From positions 1,103,333 to 1,167,332 of the forward strand of contig NW_003314301.1 in NCBI RefSeq assembly GCF_000143415.4: a stretch of DNA of 64,000 nucleotides. The letters run 5' to 3'. Shown here piece after piece: positions 1 through 9,659 of the stretch. The notes below the pieces were generated by a model. That model had not been told where the DNA came from, made no database searches, and saw only the letters and a list, made by a program, of their open reading frames with translations. The DNA is from Selaginella moellendorffii (Eukaryota; Streptophyta; Lycopodiopsida; Selaginellales; Selaginellaceae). A program made the position numbers and the translations under genes. The stretch's first letter is position 1. Every line of letters begins with the position of its first letter.

Positions 1-325
1 TTCTTGCCACGTGGGCTGGCGACCGGCTGCTCCCGGTGACCGCTCCAAGAAGTGGAGCAAAACAGAGGAGCGTCCTCGTCGAGGCGCCGGTCGTGTGGAG
101 TGGAAAAAAATTTGGCGAGGTGGGCATTAGATTTGATTTCTGTTGGATTAGGGTTCATGGGAAATCTCGTGCGCGATTTTTTCTGTGGCGTTTTTCTGCT
201 TGTTTCTGGTCAAGACGATGGTCCAGGAATGCAAACTCCTGACGCGTTTTTTTTTTTTTTTGCTTCTTCGCGGGGTAGGGATTTGTTCTTGGTTTGGCGT
301 CGCAGGAGCAGCAGCGAGCGCTGGA

Positions 326-2453
326 ATGAAAATGTGCGCTCTTAAATTCGAGGCAAGCGGTTTTTTTCTTCGTTTTTGTGCGTCTTTTGTGTGTGTGTGA
401 TTCTTACAGGCGAAAGAAATTTGTTTTTGTTCAGGTATTGGCAAGATATAAGCGAGCTCGCGCAGCAAAACTCACGCTTCCACATTACGAATGCCTCACT
501 CCGATGTTCATGCCAGTTGGAACTCAAGGTCGAGAACATCTTTGGTTTTCTCTTCTTATAAAACTTGGTTTGTTTTTTTTTTTTTCTTACTTTTTTTTTT
601 CTTGGGGGTGTCAGGCTCGATAAAGGGTCTCACTAGCGGTCAGCTGGAAGAGCTTGGCTGCCAAATTGTTTTGGGAAACACTTATCATCTCGCTTTGAGA
701 CCTGGAGCTGAATTGCTGGATGCTGTGGGAGGCCTTCACGAGTTTATGAACTGGCAACGGGGCTTGCTCACGGATTCCGGTGGCTTTCAAATGGTGAGTC
801 CAGCGTTTTTATTTTTCTGCTCGAAAAACGTTTTTGTGAATTTTTTTCCTTGCGAAATAGGTATCACTTCTACACTTGGCAGACATCACTGAAGAGGGAG
901 TGACGTTTCAGGTATTTCTTTACATGTTTTTTGGATGGATTCTAACGAAAGAAGGTGAAAATGGTTGCAGTCGCCTGTGGATGGCAAGCAAATGCTCCTC
1001 ACACCCGAAGAGTCTATAAGGATACAGGTTTGGATTCTCGTTTTTTCTTCTCTTTCATGGATGATTCATTCTCACGACTGGAAAATTTCTACGTAGAACA
1101 AGATTGGAGCCGATGTGATCATGGCTCTCGACGACGTTGTCAAGACAACTATAACGGGCCCTCGCGTCGAGGAAGCAATGTATCGCACTCTCCGGTGGAT
1201 CGATCGCTGCATATCTGGTACCTGCTCGACCAGTTTATCGAGATCGAGTAAAACTTGCATAATTTTTGTCGTGAGATTACAGCACATTCAAGGCCAAGGG
1301 ATCAAAATCTATTCGGAATAGTACAAGGAGGACTCGATCCACATCTCAGGCAAGGAAAAAAAGCAAAGTTTTTCCAAGTGTGGCTCTTTCTTTTTGGGTT
1401 TTTTCTTTCTACTTTCAGGGATATATGCGTCAAAGGCATGGTGGAGCGAAATTTGCCAGGGTACAGTCCTTGAATTCCATCAAAAACACTGGTTTGTTTT
1501 GTTCTCTCTTGACGCCGTGCACAGATATGCCATTGGTGGGCTCGCAGGTGGAGAAGAAAAGGACTCGTTTTGGAGAGTTGTAGCGCAGTGCACTGCGGGT
1601 CTTCCAGACGACAAGCCTCGCTACGTTATGGTATTCCCTACTGTTTTTTTTTCTTCGAAAAAAGAAAGCGAGGATGGATAGTTTTCTAAAGTTTCTTCCT
1701 TGGATTGGTTTTCAGGGTGTTGGATTTCCACTCGACATTGTTGTGTGTAGTGCTCTTGGAGCGGACATGTACGATTGCGTCTACCCAACGAGAACTGCTC
1801 GTTTCGGCACTGCTCTAGTCCCCGAGGTTGGAATTTTGTTCTCTTCGTTTCTTCGCCTTGTTCTAACTGGAGCTTCAACAACTCTTGGCAGGGTGTTTTA
1901 AAGCTCAAACACGCTTCAATGGCGACGGACACTCGACCGATCGACGCTTCTTGCTCCTGCATGGTACGCAAAGAAACAAAGAAAGATCCATGCATTCTTT
2001 TGTGAGTTTGCTTTGTCAAGGTTTGCAAGAACTACACTCGAGCGTACATTCACACACTGGTGACGAAAGAAGCCATGGGATCCCAGCTGGTTTCCTATCA
2101 CAATGTTTTTTACATGATGCGGGTAAGATCATGGTGAAACACTTTCTGGGGTTTTATACTTTGCTACTGGCAGCTTAGCAATGATCTCCATACCTCCATA
2201 CTCGAGGGTCGATTTCCAGAGTAAGTGGTTTCTTAAACTTCTTAGCGTCATCGGTTTTCTTTTCGTTTTTTTCGTGGACAATGCTCGCAGGTTTGTACAA
2301 GATTTCTTGCAAAAACAGGTAGAGCTTTCTAGTTTCAAGTTGATAAGTGATTAAAGTTTTGATGTTTAGTATCCACAAGGAGATGTTCCGGAATGGGTGT
2401 GTAATGCCATGGACGTGGCGGGAGTGGACATTTCTATGTGTGTCAAATCGTGA
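326..2453 (+). CDS. QTRT1: Queuine tRNA-ribosyltransferase catalytic subunit, 15 exons
   Basis: The product exchanges guanine for queuine at the wobble position of GUN-anticodon tRNAs. My exon model is 326-352, 435-528, 615-793, 861-911, 971-1027, 1097-1217, 1283-1349, 1419-1460, 1525-1630, 1716-1826, 1892-1963, 2021-2122, 2174-2220, 2291-2318 and 2370-2453. This gives 395 codons plus TGA, in frame throughout and close to the ~400 residues of animal QTRT1. Motifs in order are [28 protein letters not shown] (catalytic Asp), [27 protein letters not shown] (nucleophile Asp), and CSCMVC followed by a downstream His for the zinc site. Introns are 51-86 bp. Introns 1 and 7 fit only with GC donors. 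The first ATG is chosen because the N-terminus ALKFEVLAR then matches the family. The family usually pairs with QTRT2, which is not in this window. Confidence 0.95.
353..434 (+). other. GC-AG intron 1 of QTRT1
   Basis: The exon ends GAG and the intron opens GCAAGC and closes TTCAG. Only this junction keeps the family-typical ALKFE-VLARY reading. The nearby GT at 360 gives a stop after splicing to the same acceptor. Confidence 0.75.
1350..1418 (+). other. GC-AG intron 7 of QTRT1
   Basis: The exon ends CTCAG and the intron begins GCAAGG and ends TTTCAG. Joining gives an arginine codon and continues DPHLR-DICVKG as in the family. No GT donor nearby preserves the frame. Confidence 0.8.
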
Positions 2454-2651
2454 AAACTCCAAAAAAAAATTGAAATTAAAACCAAAGTTTTGTTTAAGAA
2501 GGGTTAAATATATTTAAGTTTGCTATTAATAAAGTAAACCGATATATAGTAAATATTTTAGAACAAAATAAATTTAGTTTCTACTTTAGGTAAATAAAAA
2601 TTACAAAATACTAATTTTAAACTTTTGGTTTTTTCGATCAAAATGTAAATC

Positions 2652-3554
2652 TTAACATACCAGAGCTAGCAATGCCGCAACATATACGAGCCAAGACAAT
2701 AGATTAGGCCTTGATGATCCACTAAACGCCAGTGGTGGAAGAGGGGGACGCGACGCCTCGGTAGGGCGAGGTGGAAACACTGGCAATGGTGATGGTGTGG
2801 TAGAGAGTGGCAATGGTGATGGTGGTGGTGGAAAGGCCTCGGTAGGGGATGGTGATGGTGGAAGGGATACCTCAATAGGAGCGGGCGATGGTGTTGATGA
2901 TGGTAATGGTGGAAAGGATGCCTCAGTAGGGGCTGGTGATGGCGATGGCAATGGTGATGACGATGGTGGTACCTGGGTAGGGGGCGGCAATGGTGCTACC
3001 AGCGGTGATGGTGATGGCGCGGCAGCGTGCTCCTGGCAACTGTCATGGGCGTGCTCCAAAGGAATCAGCACATTGTCAATCTCATACACCACCATTGAAG
3101 CCTCGCGATCGAAGACGACGCTGGAAATCTCGGCGTAGTTCTGCCCGCTGGCGATCAAGTCCCCATTGATCTCCATGATCTGGTAGGCGCTAGAGTCCTT
3201 GCCCGAGGCCACAGTGGACACCGGAAACTCCATCTCGCTGAGAGCGCTGTACGAGTGGTACCTTGGAAGGATGTGGTACCTGACGATCTTGGAGAGCTCA
3301 TCCCCCGTGAGATCTGGAGCGAAAGAGAAGGCATCGTCGTTTGGAACAAAGATGGTCACCTCGTCAAGCTCCCGGAGGTGAGCCAGTAGATCGATAGACG
3401 AGAGGAACTTCATGAATCTTTTCGCAGCGGCCAATTCTCCCACTGCTCTCACGAAATCTTCATCTGCAGCCGGAGACCTTGCTCTCGTTCCCGATGAGAA
3501 GATTGCGAGAACAAGAGCCAGAACGAGGAAAATCCTCGCGGCAGCCATCGCCAT
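2652..3554 (-). CDS. Fasciclin-like arabinogalactan protein, one FAS1 domain
   Basis: This intronless 300-residue protein has a signal peptide (about 1-25, hydrophobic LVLALVLAIF). One FAS1 domain follows (about 30-165), with the H1 motif TIFVPNDDAF and a YH motif in RYHILPRYH. Residues about 175-275 are rich in Pro, Ser, Thr and Ala (SPSPAP and PPSPSP runs), typical sites of hydroxyproline arabinogalactan addition. The C-terminal hydrophobic tail (LLSWLVYVAALLALVC) suits a GPI anchor. The family acts at the plasma membrane and cell wall in adhesion and wall architecture. The next gene upstream is a second member on the same strand, so a tandem family pair is likely. The Pro-rich stretch is built from repeats and may vary in length between alleles. 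Confidence 0.9.
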   Translation of the reverse strand: MAMAAARIFLVLALVLAIFSSGTRARSPAADEDFVRAVGELAAAKRFMKFLSSIDLLAHLRELDEVTIFVPNDDAFSFAPDLTGDELSKIVRYHILPRYHSYSALSEMEFPVSTVASGKDSSAYQIMEINGDLIASGQNYAEISSVVFDREASMVVYEIDNVLIPLEHAHDSCQEHAAAPSPSPLVAPLPPPTQVPPSSSPLPSPSPAPTEASFPPLPSSTPSPAPIEVSLPPSPSPTEAFPPPPSPLPLSTTPSPLPVFPPRPTEASRPPLPPLAFSGSSRPNLLSWLVYVAALLALVC

Positions 3555-3725
3555 CTTTCTTCCAAGCTTTAACGAACAGTATAAATTAAGGTGATGGAAG
3601 CTCTTTTATGGCATTCATGGCCCATTTTAGTTTCTTTTCTGCAGGAGGGGCTATACATGGTCGGCCAGATTATCAAAATAAATCAAGAGGTATAATTCAT
3701 ATAAACTATAGAAATGAAATTCGGT

Positions 3726-5153
3726 TTACACAACTTCTAGCATGAACTTGGAAACCATGGCCAAAACCACCGAGATCAGCCATAATTCACCCAATCCAGC
3801 AGGAGCAGTAGCAGCGGAGTTTTGGTTGGTATCCGTGGAAGCAGCACCAGGTCCCGACGCTGGCGGCAAGTTCCCGATATCAACAACAGGAGCCGGACTG
3901 GACGATCCGGATCCAGATCCAACAGTCGGAGGAGCAGAAGTGGTGCCAACTTGAGGAGAAGAGGCTTGCTGTGGAGCAAGAACAGGGACGATTGGAGAAG
4001 CCACCGGAGGAACAAACGGTGCTAGAGCCGGTGCAAGCGAAGGTGACGAAGACGGAGCGCGAGCGCTACCGTTGTTCTGATCGGCGGCAACGACGAAGAT
4101 CTCCTTGGGAAGCAGCACCCGATTGACCGAGTAAGCAGCAGTCGGGGGCTGATCGTAGATGGTGGAGACGACGTCAGCGGTGTCAACTCCAGTCGACAGG
4201 CTCACGCCGCCAGAGTTTCCTCCCGATGGAGCGACTTGGATCAGAAACTTCTGGTTGTCGCCGTTGGACGCCACCGTCTGGACGAGGCTGTTCTGTCGCT
4301 GGAGAGATCCGGAGCTCGTGTAGGCCGGGAGGGTGTGGTAAGCCATCAAGCTCGAGGCCTGGGACGGCGAGAGAGCGGCCATGGTTCCATTCGGCAGCCC
4401 CTGGAAGGCCTCGTCAGTGGGAACGAAGAGCGAGAAAGCTGGCAGAGTCGCTAGCGCAGCCGTGAAGCCGGTGCTCTGCATGAGATTGAGGAAGGTGGTG
4501 AACTTCCCGGATCGCTGCAGCGTGTTGGTGAGATTGAGGATGCTGGAGGCTGCCGCTTGGGGGCGACCGAGATCTTCCGGGACGAGAGCTTGGTCTATCT
4601 GCATGTAGCTGATGTTGTAAGGGAACTGGGTGATGTTGGTCCTCACGGTGGCGAGAGAGGTGGCGGCGAAAGGAAGCCCGGCGTGGATCTGGCCATCGCT
4701 GGAAACCGAGACGTTGACGAATCCATTCTGCCCGGCTGCTCGTCCGGTGGTCTGGTACAAGCTCGTCACCAGCATCCCCAGCTCGTTGGTCATGGACTTG
4801 ATCTGGGGGACGTCGAGGTACTGGAGGAGGCAGTGGTAGCGAAGAACATCCGCGACGACTGGGAGAGGGAGGGGAGTGCTGGAGGGGGACGATCGATTGA
4901 GGACGGCGTCGAGGGCCGAGTTGTGGGGGACGAGGAGAGTTAAGGAGGAGCGCTGGTTGATCTCGGAGATGACACCAGTGTCGGTGAGGAGTTTGCTAAA
5001 GGTGGAGAAATCGGGGCGGTTCTGGAGGACGGAGGTGGGGTTCGTGGTGGCGGTGAGCTGCGCGGTGGAGTGAGCTGCGAGAGTCGAGGCGAGGATGGCA
5101 AGGAGAAGGATCGCCGCTGGCTTGCTGCCGCTCCGCCGCTCCATCGCCACCAA
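3726..5153 (-). CDS. Fasciclin-like arabinogalactan protein, two FAS1 domains
   Basis: This is a 475-residue intronless protein. The signal peptide is about 1-32 (AAILLLAILASTLAAHSTAQ). FAS1 domain 1 is about 35-185 (LTLLVPHNSALDAVL, then LRYHCLLQYLDV). FAS1 domain 2 is about 205-355 (FSLFVPTDEAFQGLP, then MAYHTLPAY). An arabinogalactan-type Pro/Ser/Ala region follows (about 365-445), then a hydrophobic C-terminus for GPI attachment (LWLISVVLAMVSKFML). Several NxS/T sites suggest N-glycosylation. It differs from its downstream neighbour in having two FAS1 domains, so the pair is not a recent duplicate. ATG at 5153 is chosen because it gives a clean signal peptide. Confidence 0.92.
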   Translation of the reverse strand: MVAMERRSGSKPAAILLLAILASTLAAHSTAQLTATTNPTSVLQNRPDFSTFSKLLTDTGVISEINQRSSLTLLVPHNSALDAVLNRSSPSSTPLPLPVVADVLRYHCLLQYLDVPQIKSMTNELGMLVTSLYQTTGRAAGQNGFVNVSVSSDGQIHAGLPFAATSLATVRTNITQFPYNISYMQIDQALVPEDLGRPQAAASSILNLTNTLQRSGKFTTFLNLMQSTGFTAALATLPAFSLFVPTDEAFQGLPNGTMAALSPSQASSLMAYHTLPAYTSSGSLQRQNSLVQTVASNGDNQKFLIQVAPSGGNSGGVSLSTGVDTADVVSTIYDQPPTAAYSVNRVLLPKEIFVVAADQNNGSARAPSSSPSLAPALAPFVPPVASPIVPVLAPQQASSPQVGTTSAPPTVGSGSGSSSPAPVVDIGNLPPASGPGAASTDTNQNSAATAPAGLGELWLISVVLAMVSKFMLEVV

Positions 5154-5613
5154 GTAGATCCCCTGGAAGAACAGGGAGAACGAAGGTGAGAAGAGATGGT
5201 CGATGAGAAAAAGCTATGATCGATGTGGGCAAGAAGAGAAGAAAAGCTGGAGGAGATTGGTCGAGGTGGGCGAGGAGAAGGAAAGACTAGATGTGGGCGA
5301 AGCTGGACGAGAGAAAGCGTGAAGTGATCGATGTGGGCGACTTACTTTGATCGATCGAGTGTCGCCCAAATGCTTCTTTGCTCCAAAATGTTTCCTCTTT
5401 TCGATGGATCGATTTGATCGAGGGAGAGATGGGAACATATGTGGCGAACTTATACAACACTTGACCCCTTGATTCCAGCAGACAATCACGGAGATGAAAA
5501 AGCGCGGTAAAATTTCTCGCGAGTGTCGGTGTGGGGAAAAATTAATTTTTGAATTTACGGCGAGAGAAATTTGAATTTTGGGTCAGGAAAACAGGGGTTA
5601 GGGTTTATGGCGA

Positions 5614-7090
5614 ATGAGGCAATGCCGCGCCAAGGAGCGAGCGATCCACGCCTTCGCGAATTTAGGCTGGAATTCCTCCACGATTCCATCGCAGTGGCGG
5701 CATCGATCGTGTTCCGGCGCGAGGAGGAGGGATTTCTTCAGCGAGGTAGGCGGTCCAAACGTTTTCATCTTCCTCGCGGCATTCAAGGCGTGCAGCGCGG
5801 CGAGAGAGGTCGGGCTTGGCCGGAGAATCCAGGATGACGCTGCCGGGATTGGAGATCTTTCTAGCAATTTCGTGGCCACCGCTGCCGAGGACATGTACTC
5901 GAGCTGTGGAAGCATGGCGGAGGCTCGCAGGAGCTTTGAGAGCTTAGCAAATCCAGACGTGGCGCTGTGGAACTCTCTGGTGATGGGATACGCGAGAAAC
6001 AGGGATAGCAAGCTGGCTTTGGAGTTTTTCTTCGCGATGGATCGCAAAGCAAATGCTCGGAGCTATGTAACGGCTTGCTCGGGCATGGCTGGCGAAGAAC
6101 AGGGACAGGAGATCGATGGGAAAGAGATCAGAGTTCTGAGCCTGGAAAAAGGGATGGAAATTCACTCGCGATATCGACTTGGCTCTCGATCCCCTCTACT
6201 GGATCCATCGAAGCTGCGAGCTGCTGATAAACCCGAGAGTCTACGTGACCGCGCTCACGGCGTGCTCTCGCAAGGCTATGAAAGAAAGGTGGGAGGACTT
6301 GTGAACATCGAGAGCCTTGAGAAAAGCATGGAAATTCACTGCTTGGCGAAGAACGACTGTGATCAGCTAGATCTCTTCGTGGGAAACACACTCATCGAAA
6401 CGTATTCGAAGTGCTCGTCAATGCTGGACGCTCCGCGAGCTTTGGACAGAATCAAGGACCACGACGCTGTGTCTTGGACGAGCCTCATCCTGGGATACAC
6501 AGACAACAACGAAGCGGAGATCTTCTCGACTATGGCGGCTCAAGGCTTTTGCAAGCTCCACTCTGGGACTTTCGTGGCGGCCTTGACGGCTTGCTCGAGC
6601 TTGGAGAGGGTCCAGGAATTCCACTCTCGGTTTCTGGAGGCTGGTTGCTACGACAACGCTGGGGCTGTCGTCGAGAACAGCTTGATCGACGCTTACTCGA
6701 GATGTGGAAGAACAGTGGAGGCAAAGTCTGTGTTTGATTCGATCGAGAACCCGACTGTGGTCTCGTCTCATGCTGGGATACGAGGAGAATGGTGAATCCC
6801 AGCTCGCTCTCGACTTGTTCCAGACGATGATCCGGCAGAGGCTGTGCTCTCCTAACGCCAAAACTCTCGTCGCCGCGCTCACGGCCTGTGCAAGACTCGG
6901 GGCAGCCGAGGAGAGCTCCGGAGAGAAGGCTGCGTTGCTTCAAACAGGCGTGTCCATTCAGCGTGAAGCCGAGAGACTCTTCTACGACTCGGACGCGTCT
7001 GTGACGCGAGCTCTCGAGATCATGTATGCAAAGTGTGGTGAAGCTCGCGAGATTTTCCTGGGCGATGGTGGTGATGGAAGTCATTTGTAA
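5614..7090 (+). pseudogene. PPR protein pseudogene, copy A
   Basis: It resembles plant organelle RNA-binding PPR proteins: repeats such as SWTSLILGYTDNNEAE and MLGYEENGESQLALDLFQ and YSKCSS-type helices are visible. Compared with copy B (14711-16397) it has several lesions. There is a small deletion near 6070 that removes residues before TACSG. A deletion of over 100 bp after the MEIHSR segment, near 6170, joins the wrong frame. A loss near 6520 removes LALE. A deletion near 6765 removes WNA and shifts the frame, so the last part reads in another frame to 7090. It is unlikely to give a working protein. ATG at 5614 continues the conserved frame; an upstream ATG at 5608 is in a different frame. 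Confidence 0.85.
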
Positions 7091-7210
7091 GTTTTGATCA
7101 AATGTGGTGAACCTTTCCTGGTCGTTATGGAAGTCAGAGATAATTCTGAATGTTTTGACCGATTTCTACGATCGCTTTGGTGAAAATCAAAACTCTTTTT
7201 GAGTTTGATG

Positions 7211-7402
7211 TTTAAGAACGCATGCTCTTTGGCTTGACAGTCTGCATGGCCCGGAGCGCCACAACATGGCGAATTAAACACTTGGGAGTTTTCCAAGTGG
7301 GGACCAACATGCCAAAGTTCCATCGCATAGATCTCTTCTTCTAGCAAACTCTAGAGCCTCCAACCTCCGCGTCCTGGCACTGCGGCACATGTACGGCGCC
7401 TA
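7211..7402 (-). pseudogene. Remnant of the 3' end of a convergent PPR gene
   Basis: It matches the end of the intact PPR gene of block B (16465-16580): the segments GCATGCTCTTTGGCTTGAC, ATGGCCCGGAGCGCCAC and ACCTCCGCGTCCT are shared, with about 65 bp of unrelated DNA in the middle. The rest of the gene between here and 8322 is gone. Confidence 0.8.
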
Positions 7403-7554
7403 TGCTAGCTTGAATTATTGGTACGGATACTTCATTTTCCTCACTTGTCTCTTATATCTTGCTGGGTGGCTGAAATGTTATTGATAAAACCATCCCAACC
7501 TTCAATAGTACACCAGTTGGAGGCCTAGGACCACTGGGATAGTTACACGCCCCT

Positions 7555-7563
7555 CTATAAAAG
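7555..7563 (+). promoter_or_regulatory. TATA box of the aegerolysin-like gene
   Basis: CTATAAAAG lies 24 bp before the ATG, in a pyrimidine-rich context. This predicts a very short leader. Confidence 0.55.
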
Positions 7564-7586
7564 AGAGCTCTCATCTTGCCCAAGCC

Positions 7587-8230
7587 ATGGCAAAGCTTGG
7601 AGCTCTCGCAGTTTTCTCCTCCTCCCTCTTCTTCTTCTTCTTCTTCTTTGCTCTTTCCTTGGCTCGTGAACTCCCTCGAGTTCCTACGCATCTCTGCAAC
7701 AACGGCACTGGTTTGATCAATGCATCCTCTCTCTTTCGGTTCTGATCTTGTGTAAAATTGCTTTGGATGATTTACCAACAGGAGAACCTCATTCGAAGCT
7801 CAAGGGTGAGAGCAATTACTTTTCACTGAGAATCTACTACACCAAGGGGCCCTTGACGCTCGAAGTCAAAAACTCGTGGCTCAATTATGGGAAATGGATC
7901 CGTTCCACGAAGGATTTCACGGAGACTAAATCTCCCGATGGTCTCAAAATGAAGGCGTGGGGCGAGTACCACATCTATGCCTCTGGCAGGAGGTGGTCTC
8001 CCTCTGGTACGGATGGCTCCTTTGATATTTACGCGAGCGATGGCCCGAAGGTAGTGTATGTCTACTGGGACGTTTCTTATGGTGGAACGGCGCAATATAA
8101 GCAAGTGACTCATGATAGCCGGTTCAAGGTGACGTCCACAAGGATTGGAGAATCTGCTTTGGACGTGACTATGGTCATACGATACAATGCCACTGAGGCC
8201 ACTGAGGCCACTGGAGAAGCTATTGCTTGA
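7587..8230 (+). CDS. Secreted aegerolysin-like protein, two exons
   Basis: The exon model is 7587 to 7711 and 7782 to 8230, joined by a GT-AG intron of about 70 bp whose acceptor is CCAACAG. The ~190-residue product begins with a signal peptide containing a run of seven Phe and ending near ALSLA. The mature part has hallmarks of aegerolysins (small beta-sandwich, lipid-binding proteins): NSWLNYGKW, then SGRRWSPSGTDGSFDIY, then VYVYWDVSYGG, matching the family's GR-SxSGTEGSFDLY and YWDCPWG blocks. Known aegerolysins are mostly fungal and bacterial, bind membrane lipids, and some form pores with a partner protein. No partner (MACPF) gene is visible nearby. The ATG has a strong plant context (AAGCCATGGC). 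The gene sits between remnants of a PPR gene, so it arrived after the duplication of blocks A and B or was lost from B. Confidence 0.75.
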
Positions 8231-8321
8231 AAGTTTATGTTTATATAATGGCAAACTAAATAATTTAAACTAGCAACTCTCATCCCAATTGCTACCGCCA
8301 CAAAACTATGAGTCATGGAGA

Positions 8322-8410
8322 CTTGCGCGGGATGTGGTGGAAGACCTCGAGTGCTTGATCCAGACGCCCATAGCCAGAGAAGATTTTGATCCGGGATGGA
8401 ATCAAAAACC
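8322..8410 (-). pseudogene. Internal remnant of the convergent PPR gene
   Basis: GCGCGGGATGTGGTGGAAGA and GATTTTGATCCGGGATGGAA match 17880-17990 in the intact PPR gene of block B, with small gaps. It marks the far side of the gap that now holds the aegerolysin-like gene. Confidence 0.8.
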
Positions 8411-8589
8411 TGACGCTGGAACTTTCAGAGAGAAGAGGAAGAGAACTTTCTCTAGCTCAATCCCTCCATACCTTGTCCGCTCGAAAGACGTGTGGTGCTT
8501 CAACCTTAGCGCAGCCCGGATGCTTATTCGGCAACTTCTGCAACCTCGACAACAGTCGCTGATCACAGGAAGAACTTTGCTCGAGCTTG

Positions 8590-9530
8590 GCGACGTATGC
8601 CGGGTATTCCTACAAAAAAACACACAGAGCTTTGAGTTTCCAGGGCTCTAGAAAGTGTAGCAAGGGGAGAAACTCTTACTCTATCCAAGGCAGCTTCTGC
8701 AGGAAGATCAAGCTTGGCCTGGCCGTAAACATCCAGCAGCTCATGAAGCCTGTTAGAAGGTGGTGGAAAAACTTGCAATGAAATAATTGATTAGAAACGC
8801 TTACCCTGGCAATCGACAGCATTCACCATTGTAGATTTCGCGTATAGTCGGACAGGGAACACGAAAGGGAGTTCCAAACCTGAGAAAAACAAGCAAACAA
8901 TATGAAAAAGAAACAAAAGAAGGAAAGAGACCGGAATGTTTTTACTCTGGGATCTTCTTGCTTCGCCTGGCACCGGGCATGATACACTGCTCCACGGGCT
9001 CGGTGTGGTCAGGAAGAACGGGCCAGACCCGATAGTTTGCCCTGTAAGGCGAAGCACAGACTTGGAGCTCGTAAGTGATGAGCAGGCGAGTTCTCGTCCC
9101 GTGGCAAAGCCTGGTAGAAGCGCTGGCTCCCCGTCACAAACACAACGCTGGTGCTAAACCACGGCCCGTCCGGAAAATGTGGCGAGGCAAGACGCGTGCA
9201 TGAACACCACCATCGCGTCCAGCAGCTCCTCCTCGCCCAGCTCCTCTTCTTCTCTGAATCCAAGAGCGCGAACAAAGTGTGGAGCCTTGCGAGTTATGGC
9301 ATCGCATCCACACATTGCTTCCCAGATTCCCCATCCCAGCATCTCGTCCTGCCTGCCCAATTTGTGATTGCTGAGGCAGTAGAGGGCAGCCGACGACTTC
9401 TTCTTGTCCGCCCAGGTGCACAACTCCGGCGTCTGCGGATGATTGAGGAGGTCTTGGGCCAGGCGATCGCACACATAGATATTCTGCAGCGCCCCTGCGC
9501 TTTCTTCCCCTCCATGATCATCTATGCGCC
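8590..9530 (-). pseudogene. Unrecognised gene, copy A (frameshifted)
   Basis: Reading on the minus strand from about 9475, one frame gives DRLAQDLLNHPQTPELCTW, then GRQDEMLGWGIWEAMCGCD and ELGEEELLDAMVVFMHASCLA. A one-base insertion relative to copy B, near 9180, moves the continuation (FSTSVVFVTG, then ALPRDENSPAHHL) into another frame. The following part to about 8590 also matches copy B but is too broken to read. I do not recognise the family. The two copies have different lesions, so the ancestor was probably a real gene. Confidence 0.5.
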
Positions 9531-9659
9531 CGCAGGAGCCCTAATTTCTTGGATGTTAAATAGGATCTACTTTATTAACTTCGTCGCATGATACAATTTA
9601 AAGACGAGAAGATTCCCTCCAAAGGTTTAGGGCTTTACTTGTCGAGCACCACTTGTCTC

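Larger units (their letters stand above)
5225..9540. repeat. Segmental duplication, block A (eroded copy)
   Basis: Collinear with 14401-19110. Shared stretches run from the GATCGATGTGGGCGA-rich leader (5225-5340 against 14401-14475), through the PPR pseudogene, the 3' end of the convergent PPR gene, an internal piece of it (8322-8410 against 17878-17990), and the third gene (8590-9530 against 18465-19110). Block A has lost most of the convergent PPR gene and instead holds the aegerolysin-like gene at about 7410-8320. Confidence 0.9.

Noticed and set aside
2797..3138. Gly/Asp-rich frame on +
   Set aside because: It is the reverse complement of the Pro-rich tail of the fasciclin-like protein.
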